Assembly: GCA_022013205.1 (NCBI GenBank)
Contig: JAKLQT010000079.1
Location: forward strand, 1 to 19,040
DNA from: Candidatus Omnitrophota bacterium
GTDB taxonomy: Bacteria > Omnitrophota > Gorgyraeia > B26-G9
Direction: 5' to 3'
Length of the DNA: 19,040 nucleotides
This document shows positions 18,001-19,040 of this stretch, piece after piece. Every line of letters starts with the position of its first letter. Positions within the stretch are counted from its first letter, which is position 1. The notes below the pieces were generated by a model that made no database searches, was not told the DNA's origin, and saw nothing but the letters and a program-made list of their open reading frames with translations. The position numbers were made by a program, and so were the translations under genes.

Positions 18001-18796
18001 ATTGGCTGAAGAATTGCGGGGAGAAATTTCAGAAGGAAAGGTGGTTGTGGTGACCAGCCGGCTTGGCCGCGCTAAAGAATCATCTGTGCCTTTTATAGCA
18101 TATGTCAGAGATAATTTTGAGAGTATCCTCCCTGATGTTGAAGAACCGTTAACTGATGAAATGTCATTTGGCTCTGCCCGCAATAAACCCTATGTTAAGC
18201 TATCAGAAGATGATGATCGTAAAGCGGTTTTTGCGGAATTTGGTTTGGTTGAAGAAATGTCCGCGGAGGAGGAAGAAATTCGGAGGAAAATATTTGATGA
18301 AGATGACGCGAGAAGTAAATTTTCCGGCGGAGAAAGCCGAATAGATTTATTGATTCGCGCTAAACGATTTTTGAAAAAAATAAATGCCGAATATCCCGGA
18401 AAAACAGTAGTAATATTCTCCCACTCGGAATTTTTGGGAGCTGTTGGGATTGTTACCGGAAGCAACGTTTTAACCAATGAGCGGGGAGAAATTATTTGGC
18501 CGAAATTAGGGAATAATGATGTTATGAAAATTCATTCGCGGACTGAAATAAGCGAAACCGGCGGTTCTTCTCATGAAACAACCAGAACAGGGCCGGATTA
18601 TCAGCAAACAAGCGCAGAAAATACTGCGCAGGCAGAAGATATTATCTTAGGTAGCGATGCTCCTATTAAGGGGGAAAATATCAGGCCTAAAAAACTAGGT
18701 GATGGAGTTCCAGAAATTTTAGAAAAGACATGTCCTGTGCTGGAAAAGAAAGAAGAACCGGCGGATGTGAGAGAGTTGATTGATATGGCGGTGTGA
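2..18796 (+). CDS. Giant multidomain membrane protein with GT48-like (1,3-beta-glucan synthase-like) core, 5'-partial
   Basis: The frame is open from nt 2 to the TGA at 18794-18796, giving 6,264 residues in the window. The first likely start codon inside it is a GTG at 215, but this is not the true start: the frame runs open upstream of it, no Shine-Dalgarno-like sequence precedes it, and protein-like sequence typical of the repeat array (tyrosine, aspartate and glycine rich) continues from about nt 80. From N to C terminus the product has a long extracytoplasmic-type repeat array, one membrane anchor, a helical region, a polytopic GT48-like glycosyltransferase core, about 1,480 residues of charged helices, a 2H phosphoesterase domain and a histidine-phosphatase-like domain. 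Ordinary GT48 enzymes are roughly 1,900 residues, so this is more than three times longer. No partner gene is visible because the gene fills the window. The overall function is unknown; synthesis or export of a surface glucan is the leading inference. The first ~80 nt may be in the wrong frame because of a possible frameshift. Confidence 0.93.
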   Translation, partial: PYTICRTSCSTQANRPPFLPRITQIEYDDEGHVLHSKSWINKSGSLDNPQYDKDKPAFIAERLYYDEATKYVAVRIKDVNRKKEQIVIRDPEGRLMVGYYGRIDEKKQGANIVQVKDAKQQTVFSFDAKNFVIDKETVYYYKYDTALEKYGVSREQMRYLGARGIAMVGETYVYDSQKGRQGGSVGSSVVKKISKDSYFDAHGNILLQMYGPKQKLVWQQLVDNKGRKIVDYYGHLEGERFVREKASFSFYTVRHLEEFKANNAALYEQLKNELKSLNIDIESKEYRQRLNSLGKIDVALLGATFSYDNNTHRSQDLLSFSAVKPQPDGRYIDDAGRVLVLGKDFQKKNVNEFLIDSEGRVAVKYSGRFDYKVKKFIREKQTFFYYSYEDKARIEKEYGINLDKNNKDRFETEYGIDLTKKQEMKVLGLYGVAMVGETFTYNNETGKIGGLVANSFLKKFENGEYVDKDGNILVQMTNANQHMSRQDVIDNLGRTIIRYLGKLDLLTNEFERALVARFFYSTQQLESFKEESPELYNQLIEEYKKLGLDIENPDFQEALNRYGKIGVGLIGATYIYSPQKEAVTLTAVSLIKEIGKESYQDARGRTRVRGIYIDNTGDVLVEMKNVLNNLHWQEQIDNDGKIRVKFDGILDENGNFIRNQKTYYFYDYDSFSAFRDAHPELRKELDEWQSKLPKLNNINLRQVMDELGRCGIGMVGFTLLYNEKNQQVVDELLEIRNAVQQADKKALKTIVSAKFSVLKDSIDKLAIPEVMAIFNALIEKEKQGTLSSAQVSSDINEIINKLNEPLSFSFLNTHESSVAMKVAENFVNQFFDVGKDRQAAAALPGLTNHIADFMSASSPDEEQAALTALKNKLLGLDSKLQKSVDDVRADVKKSIAKTLQDLKDKVKKGAGLVADSLGLTLEERKAVLGDIQKALEGIMMKTPEQEKEVIENLVKTLRQKIAITLDEAKLRAAINNISLQSPLTSALLNYNQSPHEILPSHYFKDNGEISVQMVRFKQKLTWEEIKDNFGRPVTVYEWGRVNAGPLQRTKATDYYYTYKDEFAALSGNYYRADDKRFAHLAGDKERIKEAMRAEMEKTMNSMGKLGFALVGKTYLLDREGKRGEKPIASSIVKEIQPEAKGLFQRYFNDKGEMLIQLKNERTKLVWQEVKDAHGRVIYAYDGKMVNGVFKRTKVTRFYYTMDDFKDWNGFFNFIFRKMGEDWEKLGYTKEQMEVEIKNALERLGKYDIATLGSTYRYDPNCAYGINPDFKKGESNLLAISILQKFNPDEYGSIVDKGETDYINDQGYIKPLIYDVKTHLVWMGIKDNKGRIRYKYDGYETAPGKFSWVWVSRINYDWPEDKENLGAIGIAYGSNTYLYKNYLDIDSVAAQLSALAVDFAADSDLKGRLSDVLKVYFEKAVQRDKVVEKLIKQLNTMSAAGLSKQKLIAGLSSEYKIILREFASRYLVSIAMNLRQTTDRVTELALAYNEGDGQFFLKLDNLLKKYFPIAKHRDEVREALKNAVDNEGKKKLDKKDLQGALSDAISGVLINYTAFHIDHGFGKVTTSQIVSFDKEGKVFIDEKGNVIFHMYQKKRNLDYQEVKDNQGRIRILFDGKVTVNVPESQDQERYKHFKRDIMTFSYFEDEELDLISVSNRGEAAFYLSKEEIIKHLTQMKADDVSVILNRHKEVLKPGQLTAYEKEITDCGGLSTLAENLRLAINKTIVVFRDKHQFASPDVIADMIYEDKQQPGYKLSGLSRETLAVLCGGLIGESISESWLIPFDETKESKIDRYFNVSGDIQYEAVEHWKSEVTKNGELLLTKADVHYRRTKDNLGRVIKHTWGYWNNFKDFMSIMQLQAKYQTRYGKFSIADITTAFLTERGWTLFNYSKAVNLDTKTGAVDYAVVKTEIENESEEDSEKLEQQFESYWKLYRIPLSREKMIERIKAKAGCEQAKAKELVERICREVYQDGGFDSEDELIAFFKENNIPLDTRDDDDREFIDTFYEKLKHRLATIAVEPVETGSVSSRPKILQMWMEIKSNKGFLEIIFNGYVSRDYDENDVLTWIELDKNYVTFLQYQEEKNIGLSKGSFTFDGQDEFMRNGISTAQMLEKFKKDGDLLSTTDTLVLLPDGTMAYDMDDKRKDKLALVKTLYYPDGRIKFQISKHMKGDDPRWRIDYYNERQELIATFRDDTSRTADDVINNLGNPESWRPYHVHYSVETYDDYIFVLTDEVGEVSLSVGGYSFITQKALLLDNGFPIFKAVNMHQEFGLSQKEHFSDKAVPYEEMIYINRQLWWIYFDKFQNDFISQVGDMGKRQLERVNVKLYGERFKSEKLFARLLEEANAQKKKDEIGKEAAVTIRYLKDGQIQEVEIAPRGFWFKFNKVLNYEVKVPLFGWYIAWWIMPLVLILGFLGYRRHTNRKWEKEARKAKEKGKNNINRMNEDEIINLLTDVMKVEKEGIENYVKDIASLIIDQRRRVKSFMNEDDVKEFLDEIEVDKETRDKIIDNIVVADIIPDFYDDSNLRLKQLNRTDEKELAKMLVSAGVKEETALSAAAAFTRELQNKPFIKELGQKGFKTLDQAKAFLRDHGIDYKILNTIFGSGDLLRAPPRSGESKQQVIDELNEIIEAADKGIDELNKILSEKLPDPKDSFDVILTPPIASIVKNLLDEQGLGLLTTEQFKEVINALIEKLRNDERISSAIDYYIIEDCLEKAFRPIVEQYMTDIDTRGEFTVEYSRLARVRLAEILSILIMNPYGIRQIKDGTYKGEYEIEEPYLIGQDKDNVMKREAFKAEHTPYILRFQLWEKVFMLPYREPYGLGSALSGRTPLIRYLMRKSYKLYKDEKQSEIIGLMRLHVEFWRRIVIDQVQSKVEPYRRKLFTAARRLLSKPEIIFEQMDMDDLFRYYEDPIEELNINLSREVGMIKNQPNEAAASDYLQKLVDTKLKPAVDNALQEHEPYLGVLKWGWVAFLKELLRPFVGLADKTIAKNKTVSRMLNGITAFLVAGGNLFWMKILRKKDKIEFTLDFGKPDRFWTKGVEKGPAGLKTKKGKRFWRLTMIATVLYNIFMGFIVLEYGLLWASALATGVGGTILGVVFAVLTVLPFILFMPLTYFSIKEIGAFFVAWGAHRRKKTAPLTGWIFNWPKKRLKRSLEKIFIDDNDQLKIEDYSGELRVKVWNDVINHLCEEAKLINKFELDDYLFAPEDMINAESVRNRLKSIKLLKPKNKEANERLRRYISGYFRAKPGIEGFERLPVFSIFVLAGGGEKYYYFINDVIRIEKGEKASKLHHLTRWYRDEYENQMDLLRKYWNREKKNIDKDDQEIIDELLFLFQTMPGRRKEQGIDIKIEQLRNKLTQPEAREAFNRIISEVEDWVNFRMPTSWRWVKSQYYVRQRYREYIEHYYQANDEHKDYREIKLKLDAVLTALKKRSFKFDSTDCLANELLAVRQKQAEAKSLNRRQKELFDESKNITEQDLNDYLKIALEYERLVKLKFQYFATDNLVKSKGRSKDPFLDIDFDTMSEEDIKSLNISNREAEKLLLDFKRYHGEYTRIFAAGNPTNQVRDFKGDQIRFSKYGDAAIAQPYVEGGVVDGMDTHMDIPNEETPNIFRVLTEFNRNPRLGILLTLITIFVEKLNAVGRAMGLAEKGWQNSVLGIKETVDTPGYYGKGFYRNVFMYICEGLQDCHVSEDLVTALMFMLFGMVTKHVTYMKVRWRMPPSLTDLLVPLAKWAAGVVELINKRQFRRYINSMIIPWNEKWGTIVSAWHYVKKVFVVLSIVAFISIGLIFTGLLIPVNPYLALIFPYLWVMVGFVFAEAINLPAYWAHAEHEGSYLKAIWIMLKSIGQNFIFFNMLIPHYLVQGLSEGVYGRPKFLYTEKEIRLKTMNEDFNKYYRQSLATWPAKIAAVLLPITMLIVPVTTMLVGVWFIYFFALIAWLFGPYILTYVIQSGIIKGVGSVAQTLWDRLKGRETKTLSEVWQMERSQSMWDQAVLPGILAGIKNLYIYPMWRGKHAWIKDKGWIKEGGYFDRHYFRLPFIGFTLLVVGSLIGSSVSASFMIFAAPLWTLTVLYPAYRLMFTPSYDDKEFNEERWKKAQDAGVRPARYIIEILAILIFVPFGWWTLGVLAVTAVVESFIFKLRPRPMYLFKRTEDLRNKDLDKEKEKAEFFDTISLETQLSSALEITQKKVIFFRGLEWNNTNIDLSTIRPDALQQIFDSQRVRAVYKENKAMLRLIRKILALRNSIRPMISIREKPEQEIKDLIWDSLVESERGILKDRFPHQAKEKIYEIISAQVKEEDWQKILNDNYTILSQLDSAEAGLWLEDNNNNAELAEKALYEYMQAYDAYTLNSKTFEVEEIILPRALKEYIPEFKKIKIIEQKAQLTQPEAEQKEEIISRISRDLWGKLDEDTQQQLLFSNNCNKTEIMAKLMGMLRDDTNEEIINSYRKVKHFNIPILLKRHESRIKRTVINRAQIKESADISEAKQKAINDLNASLWNLPDLPAEAREILMIYSGGDLLRAREILFGMFSNQLIRNAQETIEDFAKKGRGKSIVESGNFEIRKVWVMEEFLDNFADTLFEDEITKEEKLLLFEKLELKEKAEDDIMLALAMAASGVDDKKLIDKLGQERYSRLKNTDEFNKARQAFVELAETNRDLLNSADIAKAVELSWGEMLSKTDYSKLITHYKNEYVVENVLRMHILGILSKQAYEELKQALGVDEDNKSILERIEAEIKEELKNEAGKKKEDEKPLTIALNKARAEYTRIASSINTKMYLLGQKGIRDAVKGIINNSLSVEEKNKLIDDFMDKNIVNKSIKDFIQYGRVSEEFLQAIPPERLKKIKEKQDYKALFNKARDMKDEFKQKKQELVDTLWGQLLEDEKGAFLMDNQNDEQQAKKEVFKVFENISRNRFPDVVNNLLRQKANFIADNYNYEYTEIQRQREKQVEALEKALNEKQITETEYNTQGKEAENLYGKDIEAWFANIWTIEVNPAAAKMFKRYFNLSEKNFKEMFKKRIIEAVSKRFELEIDNVVILSADLEQIKQNNSKAVKKYVNEEIKYLSLNLEERTDRKTHKLNKLRNSLKEYLWKYAAKEDLTVEYEIKHASEEQAKDALLSDIALSVKLEFLSQEDDIKNKLRAIKEALYRGDADREEKQDKLHKELWDKLSDNNKDRLRIISKLDEKVAMRVPAAIIKSIYRRRTKEKLDEFLNAKKMLDFVKNNLETIRDAKYRDDAGAREMIIALMMEEMSNFDSKLRADLPYYYTTEESVENFLFDALDRAIMILANEEIEINNKKMKEKNAFIENNEGRILKALEMEKTIDELKQLIEEYWQTLSHKTQLAYRDIVKWDGTKARENAYRDAEAIVINQEAKRLLKALINTNALQEKEKDIDAVFSVEDLEKIIKNWSVSAEKIKLSVLPDILALLGKYEHILRWIEILKEKKDEQAKEIIIILKAKIYDDLPDDLRNAATRLKGEEKAAREFVFKILSAFHKPRAANRYMQVKEGLNNINLSHLSIISRRIDMDELANIEDEELKQEIEEQRTGIISEGIKMFTNVIDDYNAWTKFMKNSSLDLENKEVYLDKLYKDYGLTTAEPMPVWAAEIARSLKNHMLGSPHPKFKGFIKEIFDALIDKIKEVSAASSTLTQPDAKAPDAAGRQGHDVSVPQTAEDTSYQEQSAAAQEEDKPAVINLELKARYDAIFEATKQQGNMENPRGFSQAKVTSLDYGFGLEQDLTARLKYIQEWINAIGLGDKVSFNNPENLHVTIQPIKFFEKQEDMTDEEIAEQERIIREALSNVPAFTLRFKGITLTSDGGIFAQGYVDDNTISALRTLLRERFGITSDIPNIVHITLGMVEKRLTQEEFNTLIEEIAGLRDFDIGEVKVNELKFGKYFGSKGEDKELVAVIRLVENRGSQEETRESQADSGESVNDWEPIADLDGKIIVNKKTGRLKYQGDGALVELNCSFVGNRQGKTLGNQLKILQGDSDHPILNALFESEKEQMARSAGKLAEELRGEISEGKVVVVTSRLGRAKESSVPFIAYVRDNFESILPDVEEPLTDEMSFGSARNKPYVKLSEDDDRKAVFAEFGLVEEMSAEEEEIRRKIFDEDDARSKFSGGESRIDLLIRAKRFLKKINAEYPGKTVVIFSHSEFLGAVGIVTGSNVLTNERGEIIWPKLGNNDVMKIHSRTEISETGGSSHETTRTGPDYQQTSAENTAQAEDIILGSDAPIKGENIRPKKLGDGVPEILEKTCPVLEKKEEPADVRELIDMAV
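2165..2995 (+). other. Helical insertion 1 inside the repeat array
   Basis: About 275 predicted alpha-helical residues rich in Ala, Lys, Glu and Leu separate the repeat copies whose Gly codons lie at 1919 and 3089, stretching that spacing to 1,170 nt. The segment starts right after the L-Y-N end of one repeat half and stops just before the next S-H-Y-F-x-D-N-G start, as expected of a module dropped between repeat units. Its first part (nt ~2184-2450: Q-Q-V-V-D-E-L, then K-D-S-x-D, then G-x-L-S-x-x-Q) recurs at nt ~7845-8100. Its middle part around nt 2470-2520 (N-Q-F-F-D-V-G-K-D-R) resembles the duplicated unit of the second insertion. The 60-base line at 2221 counts 33% GC by hand, against 50% for the repeat line at 661. 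No catalytic motif was seen. A spacer, coiled-coil or binding module is likely. Confidence 0.6.
4139..4660 (+). other. Helical insertion 2 with an internal duplication
   Basis: This helical stretch of about 175 residues sits between the repeat copies with Gly codons at 3986 and 4817. It contains two tandemly related ~54-residue units at nt 4223-4384 and 4493-4654. Both follow the pattern L-x-[DN]-[VL]-L-K-x-Y-F, then A-x-x-R-D-x-V-x-E-x-L, then K-x-x-L, then L-S. A weaker relative of this unit lies in the first insertion near nt 2470. The units look like amphipathic helix bundles; no metal-binding loop or catalytic residue is evident. Their placement between repeat units suggests insertion of a mobile protein module during repeat expansion (inference). 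Confidence 0.6.
6250..7177 (+). other. Unrecognised juxtamembrane domain
   Basis: About 310 residues lie between the last repeat copy and the membrane anchor. Early in the segment there are two short D-G-T/D-G-R turns (nt ~6390 and ~6460) that resemble decayed repeat units, followed by a mixed alpha/beta stretch with many Tyr and Trp residues, including Q-L-W-W-I-Y-F near nt 6876, and a Lys/Glu-rich helix near nt 7010-7060. I do not recognise a family. It lies on the same side of the membrane as the repeats and probably links the array to the anchor. Confidence 0.4.
7178..7246 (+). other. Single transmembrane anchor followed by basic stretch
   Basis: A hydrophobic, Trp-rich run of about 22 residues (beginning L-F-G-W-Y-I-A-W-W-I-M-P and continuing through V-L-I-L-G-F-L-G) is followed at once by Y-R-R-H-T-N-R-K and more Lys/Arg residues. 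By the positive-inside rule the C-terminal side is cytoplasmic and the N-terminal repeat array is outside. The call is from hydropathy by eye. Confidence 0.75.
7250..8960 (+). other. Helical cytoplasmic region before the glycosyltransferase core
   Basis: About 570 mostly helical, charged residues. The first ~180 contain several Asp/Glu/Lys-rich helices and D-E-x-E-V-D-K-E-type turns. Nt ~7845-8100 is a diverged copy of the module that starts the first insertion of the repeat array: Q-Q-V-I-D-E-L-x-E-I, K-D-S-F-D, then G-L-L-T-T-E-Q and I-N-A-L-I-E-K-L. After nt ~8380 the sequence is more aromatic (F-Q-L-W-E-K, P-Y-R-E-P-Y-G-L-G, S-G-R-T-P-L-I-R-Y) and may correspond to the region preceding the catalytic core in GT48 proteins, but I cannot establish that by eye. 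It lies between the anchor and the next membrane helices. Confidence 0.5.
7845..8100 (+). repeat. Second copy of helical module also found at nt ~2184-2450
   Basis: The translated segment starting Q-Q-V-I-D-E-L-x-E-I aligns by eye with Q-Q-V-V-D-E-L-x-E-I at nt ~2184. Both continue with an Ala-rich helix, K-D-S-[FI]-D, a Pro about six residues later, then G-x-L-[ST]-[ST]-x-Q and a helix containing I-N-x-x-I-x-K-L. The similarity is at protein level only. The two copies are predicted to lie on opposite sides of the membrane anchor. Confidence 0.55.
9161..12424 (+). other. GT48-like 1,3-beta-glucan (callose) synthase-like membrane core
   Basis: GT48 enzymes build 1,3-beta-glucan from UDP-glucose on the cytoplasmic face and pass it through their own membrane helices. 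Compared from memory with plant callose synthases and fungal FKS1, motifs occur in family order. They are W-N-D-V-I with following E-E-x-x-L-I (W codon at 9527); a P-x-F-S strand with a Tyr-rich turn (9755-9800); W-Y-R-D-E-Y-E-N (9875-9898), like Y-x-D-E-W-x-N; L-K-F-Q-Y (10469), like M-K-F-T-Y; E-E plus F-R-V-L-T-E-F-N (10802-10843); V-S-E-D (11054), then G-x-V-T-x-H-x-x-Y-x-K-V ending at 11131; K-W-A-A-G-V-V-E-L (11180), like K-V-A-S-G-x-G-E-Q; a G-x-Y then N-x-Y-Y-R-x-S stretch (~11590-11685); and W-L-F-G-P-Y (~11797), like W-L-F-A-P-Y. About two membrane helices precede the core (9161-9370) and roughly eight follow (11300-12400). Some signature residues are altered: GHPD reads GKG, and the T-x-Q-x-Y-G after the KF motif is absent. 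Activity is therefore uncertain. A GT2 cellulose-synthase-like enzyme is the main alternative. Confidence 0.78.
12425..16890 (+). repeat. Long charged helical region with recurring Leu-Trp repeats
   Basis: About 1,480 residues are almost entirely predicted helix, rich in Lys, Glu, Asp, Asn and Leu, with no membrane segment. A degenerate motif recurs: a charged helix ending L-W-x-x-L, six to ten residues, then a Leu-rich turn and an A-x-x-x-[VI]-[FL] helix, about 45 residues in all. Trp codons of the motif fall at nt 12776, 13196, 13475, 13994, 14600, 15242, 15467 and 15971, and Trp-less relatives start near 15686 and 16310. Clear examples read L-I-W-D-S-L, D-L-W-G-K-L, T-L-W-G-Q-L, E-L-W-D-K-L and E-Y-W-Q-T-L. 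Spacing is irregular (~225-640 nt). I recognise no named family. It follows the last membrane helix and is most likely cytoplasmic, perhaps a solenoid or scaffold. Confidence 0.55.
16890..17065 (+). other. Low-complexity Ala/Pro/Gln/Ser linker
   Basis: After the last helical repeat the composition changes sharply to Ala, Ser, Thr, Gln, Pro and Asp (for example Q-P-D-A-K-A-P-D-A-A-G-R and Q-S-A-A-A-Q-E-E-D-K), with higher GC than the flanks. It has no predicted secondary structure and joins the helical region to the folded 2H domain. A second short polar linker (nt ~17709-17775) separates the 2H domain from the phosphatase-like domain. Confidence 0.6.
17069..17708 (+). other. 2H phosphoesterase (LigT / 2'-5' RNA ligase-like) domain
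   Basis: About 210 residues carry the two hallmark H-x-[TS] motifs of the 2H superfamily: L-H-V-T-I (His codon 17267-17269) and V-H-I-T-L (His codon 17522-17524), 85 residues apart and each in a hydrophobic strand, as the bilobal fold requires. A phenylalanine-rich strand (A-F-T-L-R-F-K-G-I) lies between them, as in LigT-like proteins. Known members hydrolyse 2',3'-cyclic or 2'-5' phosphodiester bonds or ADP-ribose cyclic phosphates; the substrate here cannot be told. Both catalytic His residues are present, so activity is plausible. The position after the last membrane helices suggests the cytoplasm. Confidence 0.75.
17776..18546 (+). other. Histidine phosphatase (phosphoglycerate mutase-like) domain with RHG changed to RQG
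   Basis: The motif order of the histidine phosphatase superfamily is visible: an N-terminal strand leading into N-R-Q-G-K-T with a following Asn (Arg codon 17885, Gln codon 17888-17890), in the place of R-H-G-x-T-x-x-N; S-R-L-G-R-A-K-E (18056-18079), as in S-P-L-x-R-A-x-x-T; G-E-S-x-x-D with a downstream Arg (18329 onward), as in the G-E-S-x-x-D/E region; and F-S-H-S-E-F (His codon 18422-18424), the second catalytic His. The family transfers phosphate through a phospho-His in RHG. Here that His is Gln, so the domain may be a pseudophosphatase or binding module. Codon choice looks more AT-rich than in the repeat array. The C-terminal boundary near 18546 is approximate; an acidic, Ser/Thr/Gln-rich tail of about 80 residues follows to the stop. 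Confidence 0.72.
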
Positions 18797-18857
18797 GGCG
18801 CGTAGCGCCGAGAGCCGAAGTCCGAAGGACGGCCGCTTCGCTAGGACGAGGGACGTA
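18797..18857. repeat. GC-rich nested inverted repeats directly after the stop codon
   Basis: Immediately after the TGA, GGCGC-GTA-GCGCC (18797-18809) is a perfect 5-bp stem with a 3-base loop. Next, GTCC-GAA-GGAC (18820-18830) forms a 4-bp stem with a GAA loop, enclosed by a CGAAG (18816-18820) and CTTCG (18836-18840) pair that overlaps it at one base. The related words GGACGAGGGACG follow at 18844-18855. No T-run follows, so this is not a classical intrinsic terminator. A dispersed palindromic intergenic repeat or an RNA 3'-end structure fits better. This block is much richer in GC than the sequence after 18857. Confidence 0.5.
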
Positions 18858-19040
18858 AAATAAGTTATGAATGACGAATGATAAGTTAAGAGTTTAAGTA
18901 AAAAGTGTGCTATCCTGAAATAGGTTGACAGAGAATATTGACTAAGGATGCTAACTATTTGCTAATGCTAATATGTTCGTTGAAATGGGGTATTTAAATA
19001 ATTTTACACTTAACATAATTTTTTCCGCTTAAAAAACAGC
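18858..19040. other. AT-rich intergenic sequence, no gene recognised
   Basis: The longest start-to-stop frame noticed here is 19 codons (nt 18972 to the TAA at 19029-19031), without a ribosome-binding site. A symmetric run of 7-mers, TAAGTTA, TGAATGA, CGAATGA, TAAGTTA, spans 18861-18888. The word GCTAA occurs three times at 18951, 18961 and 18967. A TTGACA lies at 18926-18931 without a convincing -10 element at 16-18 bp. This may be the upstream region of a gene beyond the right edge. Confidence 0.4.

Noticed and set aside
18926..18955. Sigma-70-type promoter starting at TTGACA
   Set aside because: The -35-like hexamer is perfect, but at 16-18 bp spacing the -10 positions read ATGCTA or TGCTAA, a poor match, and no gene start is visible downstream.
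18972..19031. Small open frame of 19 codons from ATG 18972
   Set aside because: Too short, with no ribosome-binding site and no recognisable composition.
19019..19036. T6-CCGCTT-A6 as an intrinsic terminator
   Set aside because: It is a plain T/A run pair without a GC stem, so not a credible terminator hairpin.

Overview
The window is filled almost end to end by one giant plus-strand reading frame. It is open from nt 2 to a TGA at 18794-18796, which gives 6,264 codons with no in-frame stop, and it is already open at the left edge, so the true start lies outside the window. The product is Lys/Glu/Asp-rich and intronless, with moderate GC content and standard-code usage, so a bacterium is much more likely than a eukaryote. 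Giant genes of this kind, with mosaics of repeats, helices and glycosyltransferase-like parts, are characteristic of candidate phyla such as Omnitrophota. That placement is inference from style, not from a marker gene.

Layout of the polypeptide: (1) nt ~215-6250, an array of about 11 divergent copies of a beta-rich repeat of ~133-155 residues, interrupted by two helical insertions (nt ~2165-2995 and ~4139-4660); (2) nt ~6250-7175, an unrecognised domain; (3) nt ~7178-7246, a membrane anchor followed by a strongly basic stretch, which predicts that the repeat array is outside the cytoplasmic membrane; (4) nt ~7250-8960, a helical cytoplasmic region that includes another copy of the inserted helical module; (5) nt ~9160-12424, membrane helices around a core in which I recognise, in the right order, a series of motifs of the GT48 family (1,3-beta-glucan/callose synthase, FKS1-like), a family known mainly from eukaryotes; (6) nt ~12425-16890, ~1,480 residues of charged helices with a recurring Leu-Trp motif; (7) a low-complexity linker; (8) nt ~17069-17708, a 2H phosphoesterase (LigT/2'-5' RNA ligase-like) domain with both HxT motifs; (9) nt ~17850-18540, a histidine-phosphatase-fold domain whose catalytic RHG motif reads RQG; (10) an acidic, polar C-terminal tail.

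A plausible reading, which is inference, is one membrane-spanning machine: an external repeat stalk or adhesin, a membrane-embedded glucan-synthase-like glycosyltransferase that may make or export a surface polysaccharide, and cytoplasmic helical and phosphoesterase modules that could scaffold or regulate it. Several GT48 signature residues and the phosphatase nucleophile are altered, so catalytic activity of either domain cannot be assumed.

The last 244 bases hold no convincing gene. They contain GC-rich inverted repeats directly after the stop codon, then AT-rich sequence with short iterated words. No tRNA, rRNA, CRISPR array or insertion sequence was seen.
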